The translations under genes were made by a program, and so were the position numbers. A model generated the notes under the pieces. The model saw only the letters and a program-made list of their open reading frames with translations, was not told the DNA's origin and did not search any database. This document shows positions 1 to 8,401 of a stretch of 35,844 nucleotides of DNA, one piece after another; positions within the stretch are counted from its first letter, which is position 1, and every line of letters begins with the position of its first letter. The stretch spans positions 1-35,844 of the forward strand of contig JAFPXK010000040.1 of NCBI GenBank assembly GCA_017412585.1, in the 5' to 3' direction. This stretch comes from Oscillospiraceae bacterium. Its GTDB lineage: Bacteria > Bacillota > Clostridia > Oscillospirales > Oscillospiraceae.

Positions 1-1
1 A

Positions 2-1582
2 AACGACATCCTGGCCGCCAAGCTCAACGAGCAGGCCGAGGCCCAGACGGCGGTGGACGCCACCCCCGCCTCCGAGGAATATTCCCTCAACGACGACCGC
101 CGTGTCAAGGTGCTGTCCCCCGGCGCCATGGTGGCCAAGCGCTTCTTCCGCAACCGCATCGCCGTGGTGGGCTTGGTGATTCTCTCCGTCATGTTCCTGT
201 TCTCCTTCCTGGGCGGCGTTATCTCCCCCTACGAGGAGGATCAGCTCTTCTACACCGAGACCATCCAGAAGAAGGAGTACGCCGGTGCCGTCCGGAATAA
301 CGACTTCCGCTTCCTGGCCTCCGGCGACGCCAAGTTTGACTCCGCCATCCAGGCCCAGGTGGTGCTGGCCGTCACCACCGGCCAGGACTCTGTCACCTAC
401 CGTGACACCACCTACTACGTCAACCGTGAGGGCGAGGATTTCTATTCCGTCACCACCGACGGCCAGGCCACGCTGGTGGGCATCGCCTACAAGGACGTGG
501 TCACCTCCAGCGTGGAGGGCCAGAAGCTGCCCTTCAATCTGGTGAGCGCCGCGCTGAAGGCCTACACCAACGGCGAGACCGCCTTTGCGCTGGACGCCGA
601 GGCCTACACCATCGCCGAGGGCGGCGTGGTGGAGAAGGACGGCAGGGAAGTGGCCTTCGTCAGCCGCTACGTCATCAACCCCATCTCCCCCGACATCTTC
701 CTCAGCCGCGACTTCCAGGAGCAGCTCGTTATCGCCCTGGAGAGCGGCGCGGATAAGTTTACCTTCACCGATGAAAACGGCGAGAGCGAGTTTTTCATCG
801 ACTATAAGCCCGACGTGAAGAACTGGGTGGTGCGCCAGGAGACCGCCACCCGCACCTATGACCGTTACGCCGCCCCCTCCGCCAAGCACTGGCTGGGCAC
901 CGACCGCAACGGCATGGATATGCTGACCCGCCTGATGTACGGCGGCCGTGTGTCCCTGGTCATCGGCTTCATCGTGGAGCTGATCGCGCTGATCATCGGC
1001 GTGATTTTGGGCGGCCTTGCCGGCTACTTCGGCAAGTGGGTGGACTTCCTCATCATGCGTATCGTGGATATTTTCTACTGCATCCCCTCCACCCCCATCA
1101 TCATCATTCTGGGCGCCGCCATGGACACCATGGGCGTCGATCCCCAGATCCGTATGCTGTACCTGATGCTGATCCTGGGCTTCCTGGGCTGGCCCGGCAT
1201 GGCCCGCCTGGTCCGCGGCCAGATCCTGGGCCTGCGTGAGCAGGAGTTCATGGTGGCCACCGAGTCCAGCGGCCTCCGTGTGTCCCGCCGCATCTTCAAG
1301 CACCTGGTGCCCAACGTCATCCCCCAGCTCATCGTGTCCTGCACCATGGGCATCGGCAGCACCATCCTCATCGAGGCCACCCTCAGCTTCCTGGGCCTGG
1401 GCGTCAAGTTCCCCTTCGCCTCCTGGGGCAATATCATCAACGACGTGAATAACACCTTCGTGCTGCAGAACTACTGGTTCATCTGGATTCCCGCCGGTAT
1501 CTGCATCCTGCTGACGGTGCTGGCGTTCAACCTGGTGGGCGACGGCCTCCGGGACGCCTTCGACCCCAAGATGAAGCGATAA
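2..1582 (+). CDS. Peptide ABC transporter permease, OppC/DppC type (5' end outside window)
   Basis: Inner-membrane permease subunit of a peptide/nickel-type ABC importer. The reading frame is open to the left edge, so the true start lies upstream; the GTG at 53 is only the first start-like codon in the window. A cytoplasmic N-terminus is followed by a first membrane segment (about nt 155-225), then an unusually long hydrophilic insertion of roughly 215 residues (nt 230-880). The binding-protein-dependent transport core follows (nt 885-1570), with the OppC hallmark HWLGTDRNGMDML, several membrane helices and an EAA-like coupling loop (EFMVATESSGL). Canonical OppC proteins are near 300 residues; the excess is this external loop, presumably outside the membrane near the binding protein. 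oppD follows after 13 bp, so this is one operon. The family call is secure, the substrate is not. Confidence 0.93.
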   Translation, partial: NDILAAKLNEQAEAQTAVDATPASEEYSLNDDRRVKVLSPGAMVAKRFFRNRIAVVGLVILSVMFLFSFLGGVISPYEEDQLFYTETIQKKEYAGAVRNNDFRFLASGDAKFDSAIQAQVVLAVTTGQDSVTYRDTTYYVNREGEDFYSVTTDGQATLVGIAYKDVVTSSVEGQKLPFNLVSAALKAYTNGETAFALDAEAYTIAEGGVVEKDGREVAFVSRYVINPISPDIFLSRDFQEQLVIALESGADKFTFTDENGESEFFIDYKPDVKNWVVRQETATRTYDRYAAPSAKHWLGTDRNGMDMLTRLMYGGRVSLVIGFIVELIALIIGVILGGLAGYFGKWVDFLIMRIVDIFYCIPSTPIIIILGAAMDTMGVDPQIRMLYLMLILGFLGWPGMARLVRGQILGLREQEFMVATESSGLRVSRRIFKHLVPNVIPQLIVSCTMGIGSTILIEATLSFLGLGVKFPFASWGNIINDVNNTFVLQNYWFIWIPAGICILLTVLAFNLVGDGLRDAFDPKMKR

Positions 1583-1595
1583 GGAGGTACGCGAA

Positions 1596-2744
1596 ATGGC
1601 TAAGAAAAAGAATGACGGTTATCTCTCCGCAAAAGAGTCCCGGCGTATCTCCCGCGAGAACCGCAAGATCACCAACGCCTACGAAAAGGCCCGCAAGCGC
1701 AAGAACGTGCCCGAGTCCGAGTATCTCACCACGATGCACGACCCCAATAACGCCGTAGAGTTCGATAATCTCCACAGCTACTTCTTCACCGACACCGGCG
1801 TGGTCCGCGCCGTGGACGGCGTCAGCTTCAACGTGCCCATCGGCAAGACCGTGGGCGTGGTGGGCGAGTCCGGCTGCGGCAAGAGCGTCACCAGCCTGTC
1901 CCTGATGCAGCTGCTGCAGCGGCCCCAGGGCCAGACCGTGGAGGGCGAGATTCGCCTCAACATCGGCGGCAACAAGGCCTACGACGTCACCAAGGCCCCC
2001 AACTCCGTCATGCAGAAGCTGCGTGGCAACTATGTGTCCATGATCTTCCAGGAGCCCATGACCGCCCTCAACCCCGTGTTCCGCATCGGCGAGCAGATCG
2101 AGGAGGTGCTGAAGCTCCACGACGACGACCACCGCACCGAGGAGCAGTTCAAGGCCCGCACCATCGAGCTTTTGGAGATGGTGGGCATCGCCAACAGTGA
2201 GGGCGTGTACCGCATGTACCCCCACGAGCTGTCCGGCGGTATGCGTCAGCGGGTGGTCATCGCCATGGCCCTGGCCTGCAACCCCCGCATCATCATCGCC
2301 GACGAGCCCACCACCGCCCTGGACGTGACCATCCAGGCCCAGATTCTGGACCTGCTCCGTCAGCTGAAGAATAAGACCAACTCCTCCATCATGTTCATCA
2401 CCCACGACCTGGGCGTCATCGCCGAGATGGCGGACTACGTGGTGGTCATGTACGCCGGCCGCGTGGTGGAAAAGGGCACCGCGGAGGATATCTTCTATCA
2501 TCCCGCCCATCCCTACACCATCGGCCTGATGAACTCCAAGCCCGTGGTGGGCAAGAAGGTGGATGAGCTCTATTCCATCCCCGGCAAGGTGCCCAACCCC
2601 ATCAACATGCCCAAGTACTGCTACTTCCGCGACCGCTGCGAGATGTGCGTGGAGCAGTGCAGCGGCGAATATCCCAAGGAGATTCAGATTTCCGACACCC
2701 ACTTTGTCAGCTGCTATCGTTTTGACGGGAAGGAGGCCAAGTGA
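1596..2744 (+). CDS. oppD: Oligopeptide/dipeptide ABC transporter ATP-binding protein OppD
   Basis: Cytoplasmic ATPase that powers the peptide importer with OppF. The 382-residue protein has Walker [10 protein letters not shown]-loop [11 protein letters not shown], signature LSGGMRQR, Walker [13 protein letters not shown] and switch His in FITHDLGV. The C-terminus has the oligopeptide-transporter extension with a Cys cluster ([14 protein letters not shown]); in the structurally studied DppD of a thermophilic relative such Cys bind a 4Fe-4S cluster, so the same is possible here. The first 50 residues are a Lys/Arg-rich extension ([17 protein letters not shown]) not needed for the fold. An AAGGAGG site just before the ATG fixes the start. 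The next gene overlaps its stop or begins 2 bp after it. Confidence 0.95.
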   Translation: MAKKKNDGYLSAKESRRISRENRKITNAYEKARKRKNVPESEYLTTMHDPNNAVEFDNLHSYFFTDTGVVRAVDGVSFNVPIGKTVGVVGESGCGKSVTSLSLMQLLQRPQGQTVEGEIRLNIGGNKAYDVTKAPNSVMQKLRGNYVSMIFQEPMTALNPVFRIGEQIEEVLKLHDDDHRTEEQFKARTIELLEMVGIANSEGVYRMYPHELSGGMRQRVVIAMALACNPRIIIADEPTTALDVTIQAQILDLLRQLKNKTNSSIMFITHDLGVIAEMADYVVVMYAGRVVEKGTAEDIFYHPAHPYTIGLMNSKPVVGKKVDELYSIPGKVPNPINMPKYCYFRDRCEMCVEQCSGEYPKEIQISDTHFVSCYRFDGKEAK

Positions 2745-2746
2745 CC

Positions 2747-3844
2747 ATGTCCAACACCAATCAGAATGACCTCCGTGAGAACCAGGCCATCCCCACCGTG
2801 GACGGCGAGGATTATTTGCTGGAAGTGAAGAACCTGGTAAAATACTTCCCCATCAAGGGCGGTTTCTTCGGCCGCACCGTGGGCCAGGTGAAGGCGGTGG
2901 ACGGCGTCAGCTTCCACATCAAGCGGGGCACCACCATGGGCCTGGTGGGCGAGTCCGGCTGCGGCAAGAGCACCATCGGCCGCACCATCCTCCGCCTCCA
3001 CGACAAGACCTCCGGCCAGGTGCTGTTCAACGGCCAGGACATCTTCTCCCTCAGCAGCAGCGAGCTGCGCAAGCTGCGCCCCAAGCTGCAAATCATCTTC
3101 CAGGACCCCTATTCCAGCCTGTCTCCCCGCCTGCCCGTGGGCGAGATCATCGGCGAGGCCGTCCGTGAGCACAATATCGTCCCCGCCGCGGAGTTTGACG
3201 ATTATATCACCGATATCATGAAGCAGTGCGGCCTCCAGGAGTTCCACAAGGACCGCTATCCCCACGAGTTCTCCGGCGGCCAGCGCCAGCGCATCTGCAT
3301 CGCCCGGGCCCTGGCGCTGAAGCCCGAGTTCATCCTGTGCGATGAGCCCGTGTCCGCCCTGGACGTGTCCATCCAGGCCCAGATCATCAACCTGCTCCGG
3401 GAGCTGCAAAAGAACTTCGGCCTCACCTACCTCTTCATCTCCCACGACCTGTCCGTGGTGGAGCATATCTCCGACACCGTGGGCGTCATGTACCTGGGCA
3501 ATATGGTGGAGTTTGCCGAGACGGAGAAGATTTTCGACCATCCCCTCCACCCCTACACCCAGGCCCTGTTCTCCGCCATCCCGGTGCCCGATCCCAACTA
3601 TAAGATGGACCGCATCGTGCTGGAGGGCAGCATCCCCTCTCCCGCCAATCCCCCTGCCGGCTGCAAGTTCCATACCCGCTGCAGCAAGTGCATGGAGGTG
3701 TGCAAGTACGCCGTCCCCAACTGGAAAGAGGTGGAGCCCGGCCATTTCTGCGCCTGCCACCTGTATAACGACGCCCAGGAGCAGGCCGAGGCCGAGCAGG
3801 CCATCCCCGCCCAGGCCCCCGCGGCTGACGGCAAAAAGGCGTAA
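2747..3844 (+). CDS. oppF: Oligopeptide/dipeptide ABC transporter ATP-binding protein OppF
   Basis: Second ATPase of the peptide importer. It has Walker [10 protein letters not shown]-loop IFQDPYSSLSPR, signature FSGGQRQR, Walker B FILCDEPVSALD and switch His in FISHDLSV, then the OppF C-terminal domain with Cys residues (CKFHTRCSKCMEVC). The tail after about residue 345 is Ala/Gln/Pro-rich and probably disordered. Two starts are possible: GTG at 2741, overlapping the oppD stop by 4 bp, or ATG at 2747. The AGGAGG at 2731-2736 lies 4 nt from the GTG and 10 nt from the ATG, so I prefer the ATG, giving 365 residues. Either way translation is coupled to oppD. Confidence 0.93.
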   Translation: MSNTNQNDLRENQAIPTVDGEDYLLEVKNLVKYFPIKGGFFGRTVGQVKAVDGVSFHIKRGTTMGLVGESGCGKSTIGRTILRLHDKTSGQVLFNGQDIFSLSSSELRKLRPKLQIIFQDPYSSLSPRLPVGEIIGEAVREHNIVPAAEFDDYITDIMKQCGLQEFHKDRYPHEFSGGQRQRICIARALALKPEFILCDEPVSALDVSIQAQIINLLRELQKNFGLTYLFISHDLSVVEHISDTVGVMYLGNMVEFAETEKIFDHPLHPYTQALFSAIPVPDPNYKMDRIVLEGSIPSPANPPAGCKFHTRCSKCMEVCKYAVPNWKEVEPGHFCACHLYNDAQEQAEAEQAIPAQAPAADGKKA

Positions 3845-3847
3845 CCC

Positions 3848-4093
3848 ATGGCCCGCCAGAAGCCCGAACTGCCCGAGGACGACGGCCGCACCTTCGCGGA
3901 GATGAACGTGGAGGGCATGCCCTGGTACAACCCCTCCAAGGGGGAGCGCCCCACAGGCGAAAAGCTGGACCTGACCCCCTCCCAGCGCCGCCGGATGATA
4001 TGGGGCGTGCTGTCCGCCGTGGGGGTCATCACCCTGGTGTTCGCCTTGGTGTTCTTCCTGGTGATACTGGGCATGGACCTCGCCTGGTCATAA
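3848..4093 (+). CDS. Small hypothetical protein with one C-terminal membrane segment
   Basis: An 81-residue protein starting 3 bp after the oppF stop and therefore probably co-transcribed and translationally coupled. The first 50 residues are polar with acidic and basic stretches; the last 28 form one hydrophobic helix (about residues 54-78), suggesting a tail-anchored or single-pass protein facing the cytoplasm. A strong hairpin terminator follows, so it is the last gene of the peptide importer operon. I recognise no domain. The clear operon position and codon use like the neighbours support it being a real gene; its role is unknown. Confidence 0.7.
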   Translation: MARQKPELPEDDGRTFAEMNVEGMPWYNPSKGERPTGEKLDLTPSQRRRMIWGVLSAVGVITLVFALVFFLVILGMDLAWS

Positions 4094-4100
4094 ACCAATA

Positions 4101-4134
4101 AAAAAGCTCTCCCGGCTTTCCGGGAGAGCTTTTA
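4101..4134. terminator. Bidirectional rho-independent terminator between convergent genes
   Basis: A near-perfect hairpin with 14-bp arms (AAAGCTCTCCCGG, loop CTTT) is flanked by A-rich sequence on the left and T-rich on the right. It can end the peptide importer operon on the plus strand and the racemase operon arriving on the minus strand. Confidence 0.9.
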
Positions 4135-4149
4135 TTCATCAAAAACGCC

Positions 4150-4560
4150 TTAAAAATGGCTGTCCACGTAGCGGTTGAACTTCTGGCTGTCCATCACGTC
4201 CTTGAAGCTGTTGCGGAACCGCTGCACTGTCAGGCTGTTGAACTGCACCACCTTCCGATACCGCAGGCAGCCCAGCCCCAGGCCGAAGGCCAGGCAGATG
4301 AAGCCGAAGGGGGGCACCTTTGCGGCGGCGAACACCAGCGCACCCACCACGATTGCCGTCACCACCACGCCGCCCACCTGCTTGCCGGGGTACAGCCGCT
4401 TCACTTCCTCCTCCGGCACCACGCCCTCCTCCACCATCACCTTGGCAAAGGTCTTCTGCACGCCGAACAGGGAAACAGCGTTCAACAGCACCGGCGCCGC
4501 CACGAAAAAGGAGAAAAACGTAATCACTGCGTTGATAATCAGCACTTTCATATCAGACAT
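4150..4560 (-). CDS. Small integral membrane protein, unknown function
   Basis: A 136-residue protein with an N-terminal hydrophobic helix (about residues 7-28), a polar middle (VEEGVVPEEEVKRLYPGK) and two closely spaced hydrophobic segments (about 61-81 and 84-100), followed by a basic and polar tail (FRNSFKDVMDSQKFNRY). It begins 14 bp after the racemase stop on the minus strand, so the two are probably one operon. I do not recognise the family. Length, membrane pattern and gene order make it a real gene; function cannot be inferred beyond a possible link to the racemase. Confidence 0.75.
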   Translation of the reverse strand: MSDMKVLIINAVITFFSFFVAAPVLLNAVSLFGVQKTFAKVMVEEGVVPEEEVKRLYPGKQVGGVVVTAIVVGALVFAAAKVPPFGFICLAFGLGLGCLRYRKVVQFNSLTVQRFRNSFKDVMDSQKFNRYVDSHF

Positions 4561-4574
4561 AATGAATCCTCCCG

Positions 4575-5669
4575 TCAGTCCGCCACAAATTCCTTGCGCA
4601 CGTCACCTCTGTCGGTGGCATACAGCATATGGCTGTAGCATAGATGAAATTCCACAATATCCCCCACCTGCAGGGGGCGGCAATGGGTGGCGTCCACAAT
4701 GCAGTGGTCAGAGCTGCCGCCGATGACGTTCATCCCCGCCTCGCAGCAGATGAGGCTCTCCACGTCCCCCACGTCGGCCCGTCCGAAGCCGATAAGGGCC
4801 CGGATCTGGGGCCCCTTGTCCACGTACACCGGCTTGTGGCCGAAGGCGTCAATGGCAAATTCCCCCTGGGGATAGCTGGGCTTGCGCCGGATCTCCAGCA
4901 CCTCGCCGTGGAGGGTAAAGGTGTCCATCCGCAGGTAGTCCATGTCGGTGATGCCCCAGTCCACCTGTAAATCCTTGGCCAGGAGGATGCCCTCGCCGAT
5001 GCGCAGGTGGTTGATGCCCGCCGGCATGGTGCCGTCATGCACCAGCCGATAGGAGCTGGTGGCCCCGCCGGACACCACCTCCAGCTTCCGCCCGATGCGG
5101 CCCTCCACATCCCGGGCGATGGCAAGCAGCGCCTCCATCTTCTCCGGTGTGGGTTTGATGGAGCCGTAGCATCCCAGGTTCACGCCCACGCCCTTGAGAT
5201 GCAGGTGGGGCAGGTCCCGCTCCACGTGGACGCAGCATTCCGCCATCTCCTCCCTGTCCCAGAAGCCCTCCCGCAGGTCCCCCAGGTCCGCCATGATGAT
5301 GACGTTATGGGTCCTGCCCTGCCGGGCGCACTCCTGTTCCAGAGCGTCCAAGGTGGCCCGCTCCGACTGGAGGGAGGTCTCGCACAGCGCCGCCACGCCG
5401 CCCAGCTCCGTCAGCCCCGGCACCCGCAGCAGGAGATAGGGCCCCGGGATGCCCGCCTCCCGGCAGGCCGCCACCTGCTCCAGGCGGCTGGTGCCGATCT
5501 CATCGGCTCCCGCCTCCCGGAACAGCCTGGCCACCTCCGGCAATCCGCCGCAGCCCTTGATAACGCCGCACACGCTCACGCCCATTTCGTGGCACCGGGA
5601 GACCACCTCCCGGGCGTTCTGCCCCAGTCGCGCCGTGTGTATTTTCACGCAGGGGTATTGCCGTTCCAT
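4575..5669 (-). CDS. PLP-dependent alanine/ornithine-type racemase
   Basis: A 364-residue fold-type III PLP enzyme of the alanine racemase N-terminal family, closest in layout to the alanine/ornithine racemase group (Orr/YhfX-like). The predicted PLP lysine is K38 in GVIKGCGG, replacing the usual alanine racemase K-A-Y-G. Later landmarks are IIMADLGDLREGFW, the strand VVSGGATSSY that holds the PLP phosphate, and LRIGEGIL. The C-terminal part is a beta domain. Such enzymes interconvert L- and D-amino acids, for example ornithine in clostridial amino acid fermentation; the substrate here is not proven. A GGGAGGG site precedes the ATG, and a TATACT -10 box lies at 5703-5708 (minus). A small membrane protein gene follows 14 bp downstream. 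Confidence 0.85.
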   Translation of the reverse strand: MERQYPCVKIHTARLGQNAREVVSRCHEMGVSVCGVIKGCGGLPEVARLFREAGADEIGTSRLEQVAACREAGIPGPYLLLRVPGLTELGGVAALCETSLQSERATLDALEQECARQGRTHNVIIMADLGDLREGFWDREEMAECCVHVERDLPHLHLKGVGVNLGCYGSIKPTPEKMEALLAIARDVEGRIGRKLEVVSGGATSSYRLVHDGTMPAGINHLRIGEGILLAKDLQVDWGITDMDYLRMDTFTLHGEVLEIRRKPSYPQGEFAIDAFGHKPVYVDKGPQIRALIGFGRADVGDVESLICCEAGMNVIGGSSDHCIVDATHCRPLQVGDIVEFHLCYSHMLYATDRGDVRKEFVAD

Positions 5670-5755
5670 GCCGATCCCTCCCGCCGTTTATCTCTGCCCA
5701 TCAGTATACCACACTTTCCACCGCCCCGCCACCCTATTTTTCCCGGGAAAAGCGG

Positions 5756-5783
5756 TTGCACTTTTTCCGCTAAAGGGTATAAT
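5756..5783 (+). promoter_or_regulatory. Sigma-A promoter for the DHHW lipoprotein gene
   Basis: TTGCAC (5756-5761) and a perfect TATAAT (5778-5783) are separated by 16 bp. The start codon lies about 36 nt after the expected transcription start, with GAGG at 5814-5817 as ribosome binding site. The -10 is ideal, the -35 weak. Confidence 0.75.
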
Positions 5784-5825
5784 GGTCGTATACACGCGCC
5801 AAAGCGTTTTTATGAGGTAATGACC

Positions 5826-7157
5826 ATGAAAAAAATCCTTTCTTTCGTATTTGCGGCGGCCCTGGCCCTGAGCCTCACCGCCTGCCATAAGCACACCCCC
5901 GGCCCCGAGGCCACCTGCACCACCGACCAGGTTTGCACCGAGTGCGGCGAGGTCATCGTGGCGGCCCTGGGCCATGAGCCGGGCCCCGAGGCCACCTGCC
6001 TTGCCGCCCAGGTCTGCCTGCGCTGCGGTGAGGAGTTGTCCCCCATCCTGCCCCATACCCCCAGCGGCCCGGTAAGCTGCACCGTGGATCAGACCTGCAC
6101 CGTCTGCGGCACGGTGCTCCACCGCAACCAGGGCCACCGGGTAGGGGAGGACGGCGTCTGCGCCGTCTGCGGAGAGCAGGTGGTCCCCGCCGGGCGGAAC
6201 TACGTCGCCCCCGGCATGGGTGACGCCCAGTCCGACACCCCCGACGGCGTGGTGGCGGAGACCGTCCCCTCCGGCCACTACACCAACGACCTGGCCTCCT
6301 ACTATGCCGGCGCCGTGCTGATCTGCGGCGACTACGGCGTGGAGTATTTCACCCCCGACCCCACCGGCAGCTCCGGCTACGCCCAGATCGTCAACGATTT
6401 CGCCGCCAAATACCCCGCCCTCAACGTGACGGCCCTGCTGGTGCCCAAGTGCTGCGCCTTTGAGAGCCCCGCCGACCGCACCGACGCCCACGACAGCATC
6501 CGCGACTTCATCCGCAGCACCTACGCCATGATGGACGCCTCCGTCCATACCGCCGACTGCTTCGGCGCCATGGAGCCCCACGCCGGCGAGTATATGTTCT
6601 ACCGCACCGACCACCACTGGACGTCTCTGGGCGCCTACTACGCCTCCCAGGCCTACTGTGAGGCCAACGGCATCGAATGCCGCCCCCTGGAGAGCTATGA
6701 AACCGTCTACCGCGGCGACGTCACCGGCACCCTCTATATGTACGGCAACCACGACGCCAACCTGAAGCGCAACGCCGACTATACCGCCTGCCATTTCCCC
6801 GCCACGGGCTACTCCATGCGCTGCTATAACGGCGGCTGGTACAACGCCCTGGCCATCAACCCCAAGTACCACGACTACGCCTCCGTCTTCATCAACGGCG
6901 ACAACCCCCTCACCGAGATCACCACCGACAATAAGAACGGCAAAACCCTACTGGTGTTCAAGGAGTCCTACGGCAACGCCTTTGTCCCCTATATGATCGA
7001 CTACTATGAGCAGATCATCGTGGTGGACATCCGCTCCAATACCGACAGTGTGGCCGACCTCATCAGCCGCTACCATGTCACCGACGCCCTGTTCATCAAC
7101 AACTGCCAGGCCGCCATCGGCTTCCAGAGCGACATCCGCAGCCAGTGCATGAGCTGA
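5826..7157 (+). CDS. DHHW-family lipoprotein with N-terminal Cys-rich repeats
   Basis: A 443-residue predicted lipoprotein. The signal peptide ends in the lipobox LTAC with Cys20. Residues about 25-120 hold four imperfect repeats of the form GPEATC...QxCxxCGxxL...H, each offering a Cys pair and often a His, like miniature zinc ribbons. The rest is a catalytic-type domain with the DHHW motif (residues 262-265) that names the family, and KESYGNAF (about 379-386) near the C-terminus. DHHW proteins are related to the SGNH/AlgX-like fold, whose members act on acyl groups of surface polysaccharides; activity here is inferred. The GAGG is 2 nt from the ATG at 5820 but 8 nt from the ATG at 5826, so I choose the latter. 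The frame is open far upstream, but that part overlaps the racemase antisense and is not coding. Confidence 0.85.
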   Translation: MKKILSFVFAAALALSLTACHKHTPGPEATCTTDQVCTECGEVIVAALGHEPGPEATCLAAQVCLRCGEELSPILPHTPSGPVSCTVDQTCTVCGTVLHRNQGHRVGEDGVCAVCGEQVVPAGRNYVAPGMGDAQSDTPDGVVAETVPSGHYTNDLASYYAGAVLICGDYGVEYFTPDPTGSSGYAQIVNDFAAKYPALNVTALLVPKCCAFESPADRTDAHDSIRDFIRSTYAMMDASVHTADCFGAMEPHAGEYMFYRTDHHWTSLGAYYASQAYCEANGIECRPLESYETVYRGDVTGTLYMYGNHDANLKRNADYTACHFPATGYSMRCYNGGWYNALAINPKYHDYASVFINGDNPLTEITTDNKNGKTLLVFKESYGNAFVPYMIDYYEQIIVVDIRSNTDSVADLISRYHVTDALFINNCQAAIGFQSDIRSQCMS

Positions 7158-7193
7158 CCCCATTCCCCGCAAAATAAAAAAAGGGAGAAGGAT

Positions 7194-8372
7194 ATGTATT
7201 ATAATCACGTCTGCGGACACGACCTGTCCGCCCTGGGCTTCGGCCTGATGCGCCTGCCCACCGCCCCCGACGGGGCCATCGACAAGGCCCGGCTGCAGGC
7301 CATGGTGGACTGCGCCATGGCCTCCGGCATCAACTACTTCGACACCGCCTGGCCCTACCACGCCGGCAAGTCGGAGACCGCCATCCGTGACGCCCTGGCC
7401 CAGTACCCCCGGAAGAGCTATTTCCTGGCGGACAAGTTCCCCGGCCACCAGATTGCCGACAGCTACGACCCCGCCGCCGTCTTCGAGAAGCAGCTGAAAA
7501 AATGCGGCGTGGACTATTTCGACTTCTACCTGCTCCACAACGTCAACGAGACCTCCCTGGGCGTCTATCTGGACCAGCGCTGGGGCATCATCCCCTACTT
7601 CCTGGAGCAGCGCCGCCTGGGCCGCATCCGCCATCTGGGCTTTTCCTGCCACGGCCGCCTGCCCCTGCTGCGGGAATTTCTGGACAAGTGGGGCCATGAG
7701 ATGGAATTCTGCCAGATTCAGCTGAACTATCTGGACTGGACGCTTCAGGACGCCAAGGCAAAGTATGAATTGCTGACCGAGCGCAATATCCCCGTCTGGG
7801 TCATGGAGCCGGTGCGGGGCGGCCGCCTGGCCAACCTGGCGCCGGAGGACGCCCAGACCCTGTCCCGCCTCCGCCCCGGCGACAGCGCCGCCTCCTGGTG
7901 CTTCCGCTGGCTCCAGGGCCTTGACAACGTGAAGATGATATTAAGCGGCATGACCACCCTCCCCCAGATGGAGGACAACATCGCCACCTTCGCCGACCGC
8001 CGCCCCACCACCGCCGAGGAAAACCAGGTCCTGGCCGCCATCGCCGAGAAGCTGAGCCATGCCGTGCCCTGCACCGCCTGCCGCTACTGCTGCGACGGCT
8101 GCCCGGTGGCGCTGAATATCCCCATGCTTATCAATATGTATAACGACCTGTCCGTCAACGCCAGCACCAACGTCACCATGCTGCTGGACGCCATGGATAA
8201 GGACAAATGGCCCTCGGCCTGCATCGGCTGCGGCCAGTGCGCCGCCATCTGCCCCCAGGGCATCGACGTGCCCGGCACCATGACCGCCCTCTCGGAGAAG
8301 GTGGCCTCCATGCCCACCTGGGCGGAAATCAGCCGCCAGCGCGCCCTGGAGGCCGCCCAAAATCCCGATTGA
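7194..8372 (+). CDS. Aldo/keto reductase with C-terminal ferredoxin domain
   Basis: A 392-residue oxidoreductase. Residues 1-270 form an aldo/keto reductase barrel with the expected tetrad: Asp and Tyr in FDTAWPYHAGKSE, Lys in LADKFPG and His in YLLHNV. The C-terminal 110 residues carry two Cys clusters, CTACRYCCDGCP and CIGCGQCAAICPQ, typical of two 4Fe-4S sites. This fused form is common in anaerobic Firmicutes and probably lets ferredoxin-type electrons reach the barrel, though natural substrates are unknown. A GGGAGAAGG site lies 5-10 nt before the ATG. It starts 36 bp after the lipoprotein gene and probably shares its transcript, with the membrane protease gene 29 bp downstream. Confidence 0.93.
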   Translation: MYYNHVCGHDLSALGFGLMRLPTAPDGAIDKARLQAMVDCAMASGINYFDTAWPYHAGKSETAIRDALAQYPRKSYFLADKFPGHQIADSYDPAAVFEKQLKKCGVDYFDFYLLHNVNETSLGVYLDQRWGIIPYFLEQRRLGRIRHLGFSCHGRLPLLREFLDKWGHEMEFCQIQLNYLDWTLQDAKAKYELLTERNIPVWVMEPVRGGRLANLAPEDAQTLSRLRPGDSAASWCFRWLQGLDNVKMILSGMTTLPQMEDNIATFADRRPTTAEENQVLAAIAEKLSHAVPCTACRYCCDGCPVALNIPMLINMYNDLSVNASTNVTMLLDAMDKDKWPSACIGCGQCAAICPQGIDVPGTMTALSEKVASMPTWAEISRQRALEAAQNPD

Positions 8373-8401
8373 TTTCCCAAATGCCAAGGAAGTGAAGAAA
8401 A

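Noticed and set aside
5007..5825. N-terminal extension of the DHHW lipoprotein frame
   Set aside because: It runs antisense through the racemase gene and its promoter, has no ribosome site, and would bury the signal peptide and lipobox.
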